A DNA stretch of 64,000 bases from Leuconostoc holzapfelii (GCF_012396485.1 NZ_JAAXPO010000008.1:1-64000); one strand, 5' to 3'; positions 33,162 to 41,727 are shown, counted from the first letter of the stretch. The notes: generated from the letters alone by a model not told the origin. A program made the numbers and translations.

Positions 33162-33196
33162 GATGCGATAAAACTGTTTATTATTGCAAATAACGG

Positions 33197-33227
33197 TCGG
33201 GAATATTTTAATTTATTCCCGATTTTT
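33197..33227 (+). terminator. Second terminator-like hairpin
   Basis: TCGGGAATA (33197-33205) with TATTCCCGA (33214-33222) followed by TTTTT. It is either a back-up terminator or the end of a short RNA. Confidence 0.65.
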
Positions 33228-33314
33228 GTTGTTGCTTGGCCATTCTGTTATAATGGTCAGTGATATAAATTTTCTCATGAAACAACACTTGAAATCATCC
33301 TAGGATCAGGATGA
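33226..33314 (+). promoter_or_regulatory. nupC promoter and leader hairpin
   Basis: TTGTTG (33226-33231), 17-base spacer, TATAAT (33249-33254). The leader has the hairpin TCATCCT-AGGATC-AGGATGA (33295-33314), ending 21 nt before the start codon. Confidence 0.6.
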
Positions 33315-33335
33315 GAGAGCAGAGAGGTAGTTAAT

Positions 33336-34559
33336 ATGCTTGTAATGATGAACATCCTAAGTATCCCAATATTGATTGGGATTGCGTATTTATTTTCAAA
33401 TGATAAGAAAAACATTCAATGGCGTTCTGTCGCCATTGTGCTAGCCATTGAAGTATTGTTGGCATGGTTTTTCACGCAATTCAAAATGGGGCAAGTGGCC
33501 GTGCAAGGTGCAGCCGATGGGTTTAATTGGCTTGTTTCAGTTGCTTCTGAAGGGATTGCTTTTGCTTTGCCAGATTGGTTGACTGCCAATCATGGTGGGC
33601 CCAATTTTGTCACCTCTGCTTTATTACCAATTTTACTCGTGGTGCCATTATTTGATATTTTGACGTATATTGGTTTGCTCCCTTGGCTGATTAAATGGAT
33701 TGGCAAAGGGTTAGCGTTCATCACGGGGCAACCTAAATTTGAAGCATTTTTCTCAATTGAAATGATGTTTTTGGGTAATACAGAAGTCTTAGCTGTTTCT
33801 AAGGCGCAGTTGGATCGCATGTCTGCACGTCGCAACTTCACCTTGGCGATGATGTCGATGAGCTGTGTCACGTCGGCAATTATTGGGTCTTATACCCAGA
33901 TGGTGCCTGGTAAATATGTCCTTACGGCGATTCCGTTAAACATCCTTGGCGCCATTGTGATTTCAGCGATCTTAAATCCAACCAAAGTGGCCCCAGAAGA
34001 TGATGTCATTGTCCATGTTGCTGGCGATGGCGACAAAAAGGAACCTTTCTTTTCATTTTTGGGCGATTCTATTTTGGGTGCCGGCAAGTTGATTTTAATC
34101 ATTACGGCAACCGTCATTACATTTGTTTCTTTGGCAGCGTTGATTAACCAATTGTTGAGTTTGACGGGGCTACATTGGTTGACGCTGGAAAATATGTTCG
34201 GTGTTGTGATGTTCCCATTTGCTTGGATCTTAGGCTTTAATAGCCATGACGCCTTTCAAATTGCCCAATTTATGGGAACGAAGCTCGTGACCAATGAATT
34301 TGTCGTGATGGGTGAAATTTCTAAAAATATTATGGCGCATAAAGGTTTATTTGCCAATGAACACGCGCGGATTGTGTTGACGGTCTTCTTGACGAGTTTT
34401 GCTAATTTTGGCACTTTGGGGATGATTATTGGTGCCTTTAGAGGTCTGATTGACAAAGAAAAAAATGATTATATTAGCGCTCGTGTCCCATATATGTTAC
34501 TTGCTGGTATCTTGGTATCGCTTGTATCGGCAGCAACTGCCGGGTTGTTCGTTTGGTAA
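33336..34559 (+). CDS. nupC: Concentrative nucleoside transporter (NupC/CNT family)
   Basis: 407 residues, about ten helices. GNTEVLAVSKAQLDRMSARR (about residue 148) and MSMSCVTSAIIGSY are CNT substrate-site blocks, as is LGFNSHDAFQIAQFMGTKL near residue 298. It imports nucleosides with H+ or Na+. Adjacent to the ABC importer but separately transcribed, giving two nucleoside routes side by side. AGAGG is the SD. Confidence 0.92.
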   Translation: MLVMMNILSIPILIGIAYLFSNDKKNIQWRSVAIVLAIEVLLAWFFTQFKMGQVAVQGAADGFNWLVSVASEGIAFALPDWLTANHGGPNFVTSALLPILLVVPLFDILTYIGLLPWLIKWIGKGLAFITGQPKFEAFFSIEMMFLGNTEVLAVSKAQLDRMSARRNFTLAMMSMSCVTSAIIGSYTQMVPGKYVLTAIPLNILGAIVISAILNPTKVAPEDDVIVHVAGDGDKKEPFFSFLGDSILGAGKLILIITATVITFVSLAALINQLLSLTGLHWLTLENMFGVVMFPFAWILGFNSHDAFQIAQFMGTKLVTNEFVVMGEISKNIMAHKGLFANEHARIVLTVFLTSFANFGTLGMIIGAFRGLIDKEKNDYISARVPYMLLAGILVSLVSAATAGLFVW

Positions 34560-34571
34560 TGCGTCAGGCAC

Positions 34572-34599
34572 AAAAAAAGCACAATGCTGTGCTTTTTTT
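34572..34599. terminator. Bidirectional terminator
   Basis: AAAAAAAGCACA-ATGC-TGTGCTTTTTTT between the convergent nupC and hicD. Confidence 0.93.
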
Positions 34600-34602
34600 A
34601 AT

Positions 34603-35517
34603 TTAGAGGTATTCGGCTGTTTTGGCGGCAATTGCATCAGCAGATTGTTTTAAAGCGGCTTGTTCAGCAGCCGTAAGTGCCAAGGTGAAATCAGCCACAA
34701 TCCCGCCACGCCCAATCACAGCTGGCGTAGAAATATAGCCAGCAAAGCGTGCATCGTAGTGTGACACGATTGCTTCGCTTCGCGCATCGGACAGCACGAG
34801 TTGTGCCAACGATACGGCAGCATGAGCGATGGCGAAGTTTGTGTATTTTTTACCGGCAAACACAGTAAATCCGCCAACGCGCGCATCCTCAGCAACCTGG
34901 TCTAAATCCAGGTGGTAATTCGCGGCTAAATCGGTGGCGGTTTGACCGAGTGCTTTGACGGTAGACCAAGCTGCAAACTGTGAATCGCCATGTTCACCAA
35001 GCATGTAACCAGACACACTACGTGGATCAATCGCTAATGCCTCCCCCAAGGCACGCTTGAGACGCGCCGTGTCTAAATACGTCCCTGTCCCAAACACTTG
35101 TTGTGTGGGTAAACCGGTGGCTTGTTGATAGAGTCCAGTAATGACATCCACTGGATTGGAAATCACAATCAGCACGCCGTTGAATCCCGCCGCTTTTAGA
35201 TCACGTCCTACTTGCTGTACTTCTGGTGTATTCGCCCGTAATTCCGTGAAACGGTCACCGCCAGGTTGAATGAGTTCAATGTGGCCCAGGGCTGAAATAA
35301 CGACATCCGCATCGGCCAAATCTTTTGGCTCCCCCGCAGTCACAGTGACGTGATCGGGCAGTAAACTGGCGGCATCGCTGAAATCAAGCACTTCTGAAGC
35401 GAGTTTATCAGGCTGCTTGTCGACTAAAACGAGTTCGTCAGCGAGCCCCTGACTGACAATAATATGTGCCACTGTGGCACCAACATGACCAATACCTACA
35501 ACACCAATTTTTCGCAT
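34603..35517 (-). CDS. hicD: L-2-hydroxyisocaproate dehydrogenase (LDH/MDH family)
   Basis: 304 residues. NAD loop GVVGIGHVGATVAH, catalytic His in GEHGDSQFAAWS, Arg/Asp pair in TARLKRALGEA and NPVD. The active-site loop (GHIELIQPGGDRFTEL) and VSGYMLGEHG follow L-HicDH of Weissella confusa (Lactobacillus confusus) far better than true L-LDH, which has Gln-Arg-x-Gly-Glu-Thr in that loop. It interconverts 2-ketoisocaproate and related branched 2-keto acids with hydroxy acids using NADH. Start after GAGGTGAG. Confidence 0.85.
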   Translation of the reverse strand: MRKIGVVGIGHVGATVAHIIVSQGLADELVLVDKQPDKLASEVLDFSDAASLLPDHVTVTAGEPKDLADADVVISALGHIELIQPGGDRFTELRANTPEVQQVGRDLKAAGFNGVLIVISNPVDVITGLYQQATGLPTQQVFGTGTYLDTARLKRALGEALAIDPRSVSGYMLGEHGDSQFAAWSTVKALGQTATDLAANYHLDLDQVAEDARVGGFTVFAGKKYTNFAIAHAAVSLAQLVLSDARSEAIVSHYDARFAGYISTPAVIGRGGIVADFTLALTAAEQAALKQSADAIAAKTAEYL

Positions 35518-35555
35518 CGTCTCACCTCATGAATAAAAAATGTGTTAATGGTTAG

Positions 35556-35585
35556 ATTATACCCATTTTTATAGGAAAAAGACAA
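35556..35585 (-). promoter_or_regulatory. hicD promoter
   Basis: Minus strand TTGTCT (35585-35580), 18-base spacer, TATAAT (35561-35556). Confidence 0.7.
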
Positions 35586-35595
35586 GGTTCATTAA

Positions 35596-35611
35596 TGTTT
35601 CACGTGAAACC
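35596..35611. promoter_or_regulatory. parS-like site (15/16)
   Basis: TGTTTCACGTGAAACC differs from consensus parS only in the last base. It lies 33.9 kb from the site at 1666, in the hicD/azlC divergent region just upstream of the hicD -35. Confidence 0.85.
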
Positions 35612-35744
35612 TTATTGAATTGTCAGGTAAAAATGAGGTGAAAAATACGATGCCAAATTGACCGGATTGTGTCACATGTGGTGGCTAAATTTATGATAAA
35701 ATATAATTCTGTGCAATACTCTAAAAATATTAAGGGAGTTCATC

Positions 35745-36482
35745 ATGTCATTGATGTCCAAAACCGATTTTCGCAAGGTGTGGAATTCGGTGTTGCCACT
35801 CTTTGTTAGTTATTTGCCGTTAGGCCTTGCGAGTGGTATTTTACTACAGTCTGTGCATTTTAACGTGTTACAGACTTTCCTAATTTCTGTCCTTGTTTTT
35901 TCAGGTGGTGGTCAATTCTTGGTCGTGTCTTTACTGGCAACACAGAGCAGTGTGAGTACGATACTAATGATGGTTTTCTTCCTAGAATTGCGATACGCTT
36001 TACTTGGTGCCACATTGTCACACTATCTAAAACAAGAGTCGAATCGCTTTTTGGCTATCTTTTCACAGTCTATGAACGATGAAAACTATGCGGTGAATCA
36101 TCTCAAGTTTTTAACGGACAGTTCATGGGATGCCCAAAAGGCACTCTGGGTGAACTGGTTATCCATGTTAGCTTGGGTTTTGGCTAACGTAACGGGTACC
36201 ATTAGTGCCCATTTTGTTAAGATAGATAGCAGTTTGGTCCATTTTGCTTTAACCGCGATGTTTGTTTACATGCTCGTCATGCACGTAAAGAACAAAAAAC
36301 GTTTAGTGGCAGCACTGGTATCTGCTATTTTGGCCGTGTGCTTCATGATTACGATTAAGAACACTTTTGGGATTGTCTTGGCGACACTGGTGGCATCTTA
36401 TGCCGGCCACAGTTTTGAGCAGTGGCAACATAAGCGGCGTGAGGTAGCTAACCCAACCGTGATTGTAGAGGAACAGGTATGA
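35745..36482 (+). CDS. azlC: Branched-chain amino acid exporter, large subunit
   Basis: 245 residues, AzlC family, about seven helices. YLPLGLASGILL near residue 25 and SGGGQFLVVSLL, followed by FLELRYALLGATLSHYL, are family landmarks. With AzlD it exports leucine, isoleucine and valine or analogues. AAGGGAG precedes the ATG. It overlaps azlD (ATGA) and diverges from hicD, so both neighbours handle leucine-related carbon. Confidence 0.9.
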   Translation: MSLMSKTDFRKVWNSVLPLFVSYLPLGLASGILLQSVHFNVLQTFLISVLVFSGGGQFLVVSLLATQSSVSTILMMVFFLELRYALLGATLSHYLKQESNRFLAIFSQSMNDENYAVNHLKFLTDSSWDAQKALWVNWLSMLAWVLANVTGTISAHFVKIDSSLVHFALTAMFVYMLVMHVKNKKRLVAALVSAILAVCFMITIKNTFGIVLATLVASYAGHSFEQWQHKRREVANPTVIVEEQV

Positions 36483-36799
36483 GCGAACTAGGAATTTATG
36501 GTTTAATTTTTGGCTTATTTTTGGCAGCTTATCTGCCTCGGGTACTCCCAATTTTTTATTTTTCAAAGCGACAAATCCCCAGTTGGTTCCATGAATGGAT
36601 GAAATATGTACCTATCTCACTTTTTGCCGCATTGGTTGCAAAAGATGTTTTCATTAAAGGCACAGCCTTTGAATGGCGTTGGTCGCATGTTTTGACAGTT
36701 GGGATTGTCTTCTTCATTGCTTATAAAAGTCGCTCAATGGTAATTTCAGTGATTACCGGTTTGATTGCGATTTATCTGACAACAATATTTTTTGGTTAA
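36479..36799 (+). CDS. azlD: Branched-chain amino acid exporter, small subunit
   Basis: 106 residues, AzlD family, four helices. YLPRVLPIFYF near residue 18 and the central KYVPISLFAALVAKDVF are characteristic. Start overlaps the azlC stop by four bases. Confidence 0.9.
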   Translation: MSELGIYGLIFGLFLAAYLPRVLPIFYFSKRQIPSWFHEWMKYVPISLFAALVAKDVFIKGTAFEWRWSHVLTVGIVFFIAYKSRSMVISVITGLIAIYLTTIFFG

Positions 36800-36822
36800 A
36801 GTCTGCTTTGGCAGGCTTTTTT
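36798..36822 (+). terminator. Terminator after azlCD
   Basis: AAAGTCTGC (36798-36806), loop TTTG, GCAGGCTTTT (36811-36820), then TT. Confidence 0.82.
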
Positions 36823-36938
36823 GCTAGCTTGTGTTTTTGCATGAATTTATTTCATTTAAAGATGAAAAAGTTTAGTTTTATTTCTCGATACATTTCAACT
36901 AAGATAGAGAGTATACGTGATTTAAGGGGAAAATTTTC

Positions 36939-38276
36939 ATGACGCAAGAACATCAAATGGCACGGACTTTATCGGGTCGTCATATCAACATGATTGCGCT
37001 AGGCGGGACAATTGGCACCGGGTTGTTTCTAGGCGCGGGTGACTCTATTCAAAAAGCTGGGCCTGCGATTTTACTGGTCTATATAATTACTGGGTTGTTC
37101 ATTTTTGCCATGATGCGGGCACTTGGCGAATTGCTGTTATCCGATCATGAACAAACAACGTTTATCGGTTTTATTAAAAAGTATCTTGGGCCGCGTGCTG
37201 GCTTTGTGATGGGGTGGACCTATTGGCTTGGCTGGATTATTGTTGCCATGGCTGAGTTAACGGCTATTGGGAAATATATGCAGTTCTGGTTGCCGGGCAC
37301 ACCGGCTTGGCTGTGGGAAATGATTTTTCTCGGGCTGTTATATATGATGAATATCGTAGCGGTCAAAGCCTTTGGTGAAGCAGAATTTTGGTTCTCGTTG
37401 ATTAAAATCATTGCGATTGTCGCCATGATTGCAACGGGAATCATCATGGTTTTGGGCCACGTTCGGACTAGTGCTGGCGTGACACAACTCTCGACACTAT
37501 GGTCACATGGGCTTGTTGCACATCATGGCAGTCAACTCCTGACAACCTTCCAGATGGCCTTTTTCGCCTTTTTGGGGGTTGAGTTTGTTGGGATTGCAGC
37601 ATCTGAAACGCAAAATCCCAGCCACACCATTCCCAAGTCAATCAATTCAATTATTATCCGCATCTTAATCTTTTATGTTGGCGCCCTACTAGCCATTATG
37701 GTGATTCAACCTTGGACCCATTACAGTGCGGATAATTCACCGTTTGTCCAAGTATTTTCAAACATTGGCATTACGGCGGCCGCTGGGCTAATTAATTTTG
37801 TCATTTTAACAGCTGCTGCATCGTCGTTGAATAGTGCGCTATTTACTACCGGCCGCATGCTTTTCTCTTTGGCGCCTAAGACAAGTTATTTTGCCCAATT
37901 GAATCGTCGGTTGATTCCAATGCGGGCGATTACCTTTTCTGCAATCCTTGTTGCTGTGGCGATTGGCTTGAGTTACGTCTTTCCAAAGGATGCTTTTGGG
38001 TTAGTCACGTCAACTGCATCGGCAACGTTTATTGTCATTTACGTTGCGCTGATGATAACGCATCTGGCTTATCGTCGTTCGGCTGACTTTAAAACGGGCA
38101 GCCAGCAGTTTAAGTTGGCTTTTGCACCGGTGTCAAATTATTTCACGATTGGATTTATGTTAGCAATATTTGCGATTTTACTGTTGTCACCAGCAACGAT
38201 GGTGACAACAGTGCTGGCGATCGTGTGGTTTATTGTGTTAACCATGCTGAGTGTGTTACGTGTTAAAAACAATTAA
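36939..38276 (+). CDS. Amino acid permease, APC superfamily (AAT type)
   Basis: 445 residues, 12 helices. The helix 1 unwound region GGTIGTGLFLGAG (residues about 23-35) and FAFLGVEFVGIAASE near residue 208 mark the AAT family of proton-coupled amino acid importers. MRALGELLL in helix 2 agrees. Substrate cannot be assigned. AAGGGG lies 9 bases before ATG 36939. Single-gene unit between two terminators. Confidence 0.9.
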   Translation: MTQEHQMARTLSGRHINMIALGGTIGTGLFLGAGDSIQKAGPAILLVYIITGLFIFAMMRALGELLLSDHEQTTFIGFIKKYLGPRAGFVMGWTYWLGWIIVAMAELTAIGKYMQFWLPGTPAWLWEMIFLGLLYMMNIVAVKAFGEAEFWFSLIKIIAIVAMIATGIIMVLGHVRTSAGVTQLSTLWSHGLVAHHGSQLLTTFQMAFFAFLGVEFVGIAASETQNPSHTIPKSINSIIIRILIFYVGALLAIMVIQPWTHYSADNSPFVQVFSNIGITAAAGLINFVILTAAASSLNSALFTTGRMLFSLAPKTSYFAQLNRRLIPMRAITFSAILVAVAIGLSYVFPKDAFGLVTSTASATFIVIYVALMITHLAYRRSADFKTGSQQFKLAFAPVSNYFTIGFMLAIFAILLLSPATMVTTVLAIVWFIVLTMLSVLRVKNN

Positions 38277-38301
38277 AAAACCGCCTACGGGCGGTTTTTT
38301 T
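38275..38301. terminator. Bidirectional terminator
   Basis: AAAAAACCGCC-TACG-GGCGGTTTTTT between the permease and the trp transporter operon. Confidence 0.9.
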
Positions 38302-39055
38302 AGGCCATAAAATAGGTTAAAATTTTGGCTTCATCTAAAGCGGCTTTTTCTTCGTCACGCACATCGAGGACAATTTTACCAGCATTGAGAATAATTAAGC
38401 GATTGCCATACTTTAAGGCATCCGCTAAATTATGAGTAATCATCAGAGCTGTCAGGTGGTTTCTCGTGACTTGGTCATTTGTGGCGTGCATCAACTGCTC
38501 TGACGTTTTCGGATCCAATGCCGCTGTATGTTCGTCAAGTAATAGCAATTCTGGTTTAACACGGGTGGCCATGAGAAAGCTCAAAGCTTGACGTTGGCCA
38601 CCGGATAGATCGCCAGTCGCGGTCTGTAAGCGGGTATCTAAATTATTTCCCATGACCTTGGTGAGTTGGGCATACTCAGCGAGCTTGTCTTTACTGAGTC
38701 CACGGGGTCTCAGCGTGCGCTTTTGGCCGCGTTTTTCAGCCAATAAAAGATTTTCGGCGACGGTCATGCGTGGCGCCGTACCCATTTTAGGGTCTTGGAA
38801 AACGCGTGCGATGGTGTTGGTGCGGGATACCGCCGTGGTGTTAGTAATGTTTCGTCCGTTGTGTGATAAGGTGCCGGAAGCAACCGGAAGATTACCAGCA
38901 ATCGTGTTGAAGAGCGTCGACTTGCCGGCACCATTCGTGCCGAGCACTGTAATAAAATCACCAGCATAAATATCAAAATTCAGCTGATCAAGGATTCGGA
39001 CGTTGTCACCAACAGTGACAACAATGTCTTGTAATGAAAATACGGGGCTAGTCAT
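38300..39055 (-). CDS. trpZ: Tryptophan ABC importer, ATPase subunit
   Basis: 251 residues. Walker A GTNGAGKST (about residue 38), signature LSGGQRQAL, Walker B LLLDEHTAALDP (Glu-His after DE as in this subfamily), switch His in MITHN. The subfamily pairs with PF04392-type binding proteins, called TrpXYZ in streptococci. It overlaps the permease gene by 8 bp. Substrate assignment rests on the Trp leader peptide of the operon. Confidence 0.85.
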   Translation of the reverse strand: MTSPVFSLQDIVVTVGDNVRILDQLNFDIYAGDFITVLGTNGAGKSTLFNTIAGNLPVASGTLSHNGRNITNTTAVSRTNTIARVFQDPKMGTAPRMTVAENLLLAEKRGQKRTLRPRGLSKDKLAEYAQLTKVMGNNLDTRLQTATGDLSGGQRQALSFLMATRVKPELLLLDEHTAALDPKTSEQLMHATNDQVTRNHLTALMITHNLADALKYGNRLIILNAGKIVLDVRDEEKAALDEAKILTYFMA

Positions 39056-39947
39056 GTGTGATCACTCCTTTTTTAATAACGTGGTCGAGTTTCAGCGCAT
39101 GGCGTAAACGTGGTAGCATCATAGCAACCGCCAGGACAACAGCTGAAATCAAATTCAAATCGTTGGTTGAGAAACCAAGTTGTAGCACGGCTAACAGGAC
39201 AAGACGGTACAAAATTGATCCCACAATCACTGCCACCAGGCGTTCATTTAGGGATAAGTCGCCAAATGCGACTTCACCAATAATGATGGATGCCAAAGCA
39301 ATCACGATAATGCCAATCCCCATATTAATGTCGGCGTAGCCATTGTTTTGTGCAATCACGGCACCACCAAAGGCGATCAAACCATTGGAAAGCATCAAAC
39401 CCATAATGGTCATGCGATCCGTCTTAATTCCGATAGATTGTGCCATGGTGGGATTATCACCTGTAGCAATGAAAGCTTGTCCGAGTTCTGTTTGCAAGAA
39501 GAAAACAAGGCCCAAAGTAATCATAGTAATGATTATGAAGCCCACAACAACGGAATCAAAATATTTTGGTAAGTGTTGGAGAAAGGCTGATGAGAAAATA
39601 GACTTTTGATTGAGCAAAGAAATATTGGCTGACCCCATAATTCGTAAATTAATGGATAGCGAGGCCGTCATCACCAAGATACCGGCCAAAAGAATGGGGA
39701 TCCGGCCTTTGGTGTAGAGTAGACCGGTCGTTAAGCCGGCTAAAGTGCCGACCACAAAGGCAGCGAGGGTGGCGAGGTAAGGATTCACCCCGTGGGCAAT
39801 CATCGTCACCGCAGTCGCGGCGCCGAGAGGGAATGACCCTTCAACGGTCATGTCGGGAAAGTCTAAAATGCGAAAGGTTAAAAAGAGGGCCACGCCTAGG
39901 ACGGCCCATAGTAACCCTTGGCCAATACTTGATACAATGATACTCAT
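39048..39947 (-). CDS. trpY: Tryptophan ABC importer, permease subunit
   Basis: 299 residues, BPD_transp_2-like, about eight helices. DFPDMTVEGSFPLGAA near residue 29 is typical of permeases in this group. It overlaps the binding-protein gene by four bases (ATGA). Confidence 0.85.
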   Translation of the reverse strand: MSIIVSSIGQGLLWAVLGVALFLTFRILDFPDMTVEGSFPLGAATAVTMIAHGVNPYLATLAAFVVGTLAGLTTGLLYTKGRIPILLAGILVMTASLSINLRIMGSANISLLNQKSIFSSAFLQHLPKYFDSVVVGFIIITMITLGLVFFLQTELGQAFIATGDNPTMAQSIGIKTDRMTIMGLMLSNGLIAFGGAVIAQNNGYADINMGIGIIVIALASIIIGEVAFGDLSLNERLVAVIVGSILYRLVLLAVLQLGFSTNDLNLISAVVLAVAMMLPRLRHALKLDHVIKKGVITHD

Positions 39948-40948
39948 TTGATTACTTCTCCTTTTGTCTCTGCTGCTTTAACCATGCTGTCGGGTAGGTG
40001 GATGCCTAGTAGCTGGGCTTGCTTTAAATTCACAACCATATCCCCTTGTGTAATAGTTTTAACTGGGTAGTTGGCTGGATTTTTACCTTTCAGCACCTTG
40101 GCAGCCATGATACCGGCTTGATAACCGATGTCATATTGACTGACGGAAATCGTTGCTAACCCACCATCCTTGACCATGGTATCGACTGCGGGGATGACTG
40201 GAATTTTATTCTGGTTGGTCACGTTAATGAGGGTTTTCATGGCACTCGCCACGCCGTTATCTTGTGGGGCATAGACCACGTCTACTTGACTCGCCATGGT
40301 TTCGGCGACTTGTTGCATATCATTTGTCGTTGAAATCGTATAAAGCTTAACGTCGTAACCGGCTGCTTGGGCGAGTTTGGCCATATTTTTGGCATTGTAC
40401 TCCCCACCATGATCAGAAGTGGTATAAATAATACCAAGTTTCTTGGCGTTTGGCACCGCTTGCTTGATGACGCTGAGATGCTGAGAAAGCGGTGAATCAC
40501 CGGTTGTGCCCGTGACATTATTGCCAGGATGTTGCGTTGTTTTAACCAGACCCGAACCTGCCGGGTCAGTGATGCCGGCCAAAATAACTGGGTTGCCACC
40601 GTTGGCGGTTTTAGCCAATGACAATGCAGCGGGTGTGGCGATACCAATGGTTAAATCAGCATTTTCATTGGCAAATTTTTGGGACATTGTTTTCAAGTTG
40701 GCTTGGTTGGCTTGGGCATTTTGATAATCAATTTTGATTTTCTGTCCGCTATAACCTTCTGATTTTAAGCCGTCGAGAATCCCGCGATGAATTTCATCTA
40801 ACGCGGGGTGCGTGACTAATTGCAGAATCCCAACTGTTGGGACGTAGTTGGCCTTTTTTTCGCTGTTGGCGGGGTGACTTGTTGTCACAAAGGCAACGGC
40901 AAGGAAGGCGAGGATGGCCGTGATTGTGGCTAATAAGCGTTTGTTCAT
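39944..40948 (-). CDS. trpX: Tryptophan ABC importer, substrate-binding protein
   Basis: 334 residues, PF04392 family. The N-terminus MNKRLL plus hydrophobic stretch to about residue 22 is a signal or anchor segment with no lipobox Cys. Two periplasmic-binding-type lobes follow (VGILQLVTHPALDEI, AGITDPAGSGLV, PQDNGVASAM). GGAG lies 8 bases before ATG 40948; the longer frame upstream is the attenuator region. It is first in the trpXYZ operon. Confidence 0.87.
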   Translation of the reverse strand: MNKRLLATITAILAFLAVAFVTTSHPANSEKKANYVPTVGILQLVTHPALDEIHRGILDGLKSEGYSGQKIKIDYQNAQANQANLKTMSQKFANENADLTIGIATPAALSLAKTANGGNPVILAGITDPAGSGLVKTTQHPGNNVTGTTGDSPLSQHLSVIKQAVPNAKKLGIIYTTSDHGGEYNAKNMAKLAQAAGYDVKLYTISTTNDMQQVAETMASQVDVVYAPQDNGVASAMKTLINVTNQNKIPVIPAVDTMVKDGGLATISVSQYDIGYQAGIMAAKVLKGKNPANYPVKTITQGDMVVNLKQAQLLGIHLPDSMVKAAETKGEVIK

Positions 40949-40981
40949 CTTCAAATCTCCGAATTTTTCTGTAAAATAAAA

Positions 40982-41019
40982 TTGACCTTGGACGGCCACA
41001 CAGGGCTTTCCAAGGTCAA
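40982..41019 (-). terminator. Second hairpin of the trp leader
   Basis: Arms TTGACCTTGGA and TCCAAGGTCAA (40982-40992, 41009-41019), followed on the minus strand by AATTTTATTTT. Possible back-up terminator. Confidence 0.6.
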
Positions 41020-41020
41020 A

Positions 41021-41053
41021 AGAAAAGTCTGTATGGCATATTTCCATACAGAC
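41021..41053 (-). terminator. trp attenuator terminator
   Basis: GTCTGTATGG (minus 41053-41044) with CCATACAGAC (41036-41027), then TTTTCTTTT. The alternative partner CCATAC (41083-41078) can seize GTATGG (41049-41044) and block it. Confidence 0.85.
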
Positions 41054-41071
41054 CCGAATGTCTCACAAAAT

Positions 41072-41143
41072 GCGTCGGTATGGATAAAACAAATGTTTTA
41101 AACATCAGCTTTATCCGTTACCGAAAAGCTGACTTACCGACGC
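41072..41143 (-). promoter_or_regulatory. trp leader switching helices
   Basis: GCGTCGGTA (41143-41135), starting in the second Trp codon and running into the stop codon, pairs perfectly with TACCGACGC (41080-41072). That sequesters part of the antiterminator strand CCATAC (41083-41078). Between them, TCAGCTTT/AAAGCTGA and GGATAAA/TTTATCC are mutually exclusive smaller stems. Confidence 0.7.
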
Positions 41144-41181
41144 CACCAGGCATTGTTCAGTTGTGCAAAAGCATGTTGCAT
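41134..41181 (-). CDS. trpL: trp leader peptide
   Basis: A 15-codon ORF, MQHAFAQLNNAWWRR, with SD CGGAG seven bases upstream, the same sequence context as the trpX start. Residues 12 and 13 are tandem Trp (TGG TGG, 41148-41143), just ahead of the switching helix. Position, SD and codons fit ribosome-mediated attenuation: stalling for charged tRNA-Trp would favour the antiterminator. Confidence 0.85.
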   Translation of the reverse strand: MQHAFAQLNNAWWRR

Positions 41182-41201
41182 GACTTAATCTCCGAGTTGT
41201 T

Positions 41202-41242
41202 TATGGCTTAAGAATACTAAGAATTTGATGAGTTGTCAATAG
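41202..41242 (-). promoter_or_regulatory. trp operon promoter
   Basis: Minus strand TTGACA, 17-base spacer, TATTCT, ending about 20-30 nt before the leader peptide start. Confidence 0.8.
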
Positions 41243-41727
41243 TTGATTGAACTAAATCCTGTGAAAATTAACGCACATGGTAAAATAGTTGAAGTTACCG
41301 AAATTTGTTTACGAGATATTCTTGATATGATGCGCAGGGTTTTGTTAATCACTGGTAAATTTCAATGCGCGGATCCTACTGGTAACTGCTTTATTGTATG
41401 ATCTTAAAAATGTTGTTGTAATCTCATTTTTTTCATAAAAACACTTATGATTAGCACTTGGGCTTTTTAAATATGCTCGGAAATATGGTACACTTAGTCA
41501 TACTAAAATAAACTGGGGGTTGTTGTTCCATTTTTTGATTTTAGATAATTGATTATTGCACCGACGCGTGAATATGTCCGGGGTGAGCACAACGCACTAA
41601 ATTTGGATGCTCGAACAATGTCGTGATTTACCCACGCACTTGTGAAGGGAATTTAAGCTTGGTGCCAATCAAAACATAATGTATCATCGTTTCATAAATT
41701 TCAATACATAATACAAGGATTATTAAG
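41243..41727 (+). other. Intergenic region and long leader of the glycosyltransferase operon
   Basis: TTTAAA (41466-41471), 17 bases, TGG-TACACT (TACACT 41489-41494) is the likely promoter, giving a leader of about 225 nt. In it lie a weak hairpin with six T (about 41513-41541) and the structured segment 41561-41640. No ORF is supportable. Confidence 0.5.
41561..41640 (+). ncRNA. Structured leader RNA upstream of the GlfT2-like gene
   Basis: Coaxial helices GCGTG/CACGC (41566-41570 with 41633-41637), GGGT/ACCC (41581-41584 with 41630-41633, sharing the boundary C) and GAGCA/TGCTC (41585-41589 with 41608-41612), separated by sizeable internal loops. A riboswitch-like shape of unknown class. 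Confidence 0.35.

Noticed and set aside
40949-41047. Longer N-terminus for TrpX
   Set aside because: It would translate the attenuator and has no SD; ATG 40948 has GGAG and gives a normal signal segment.
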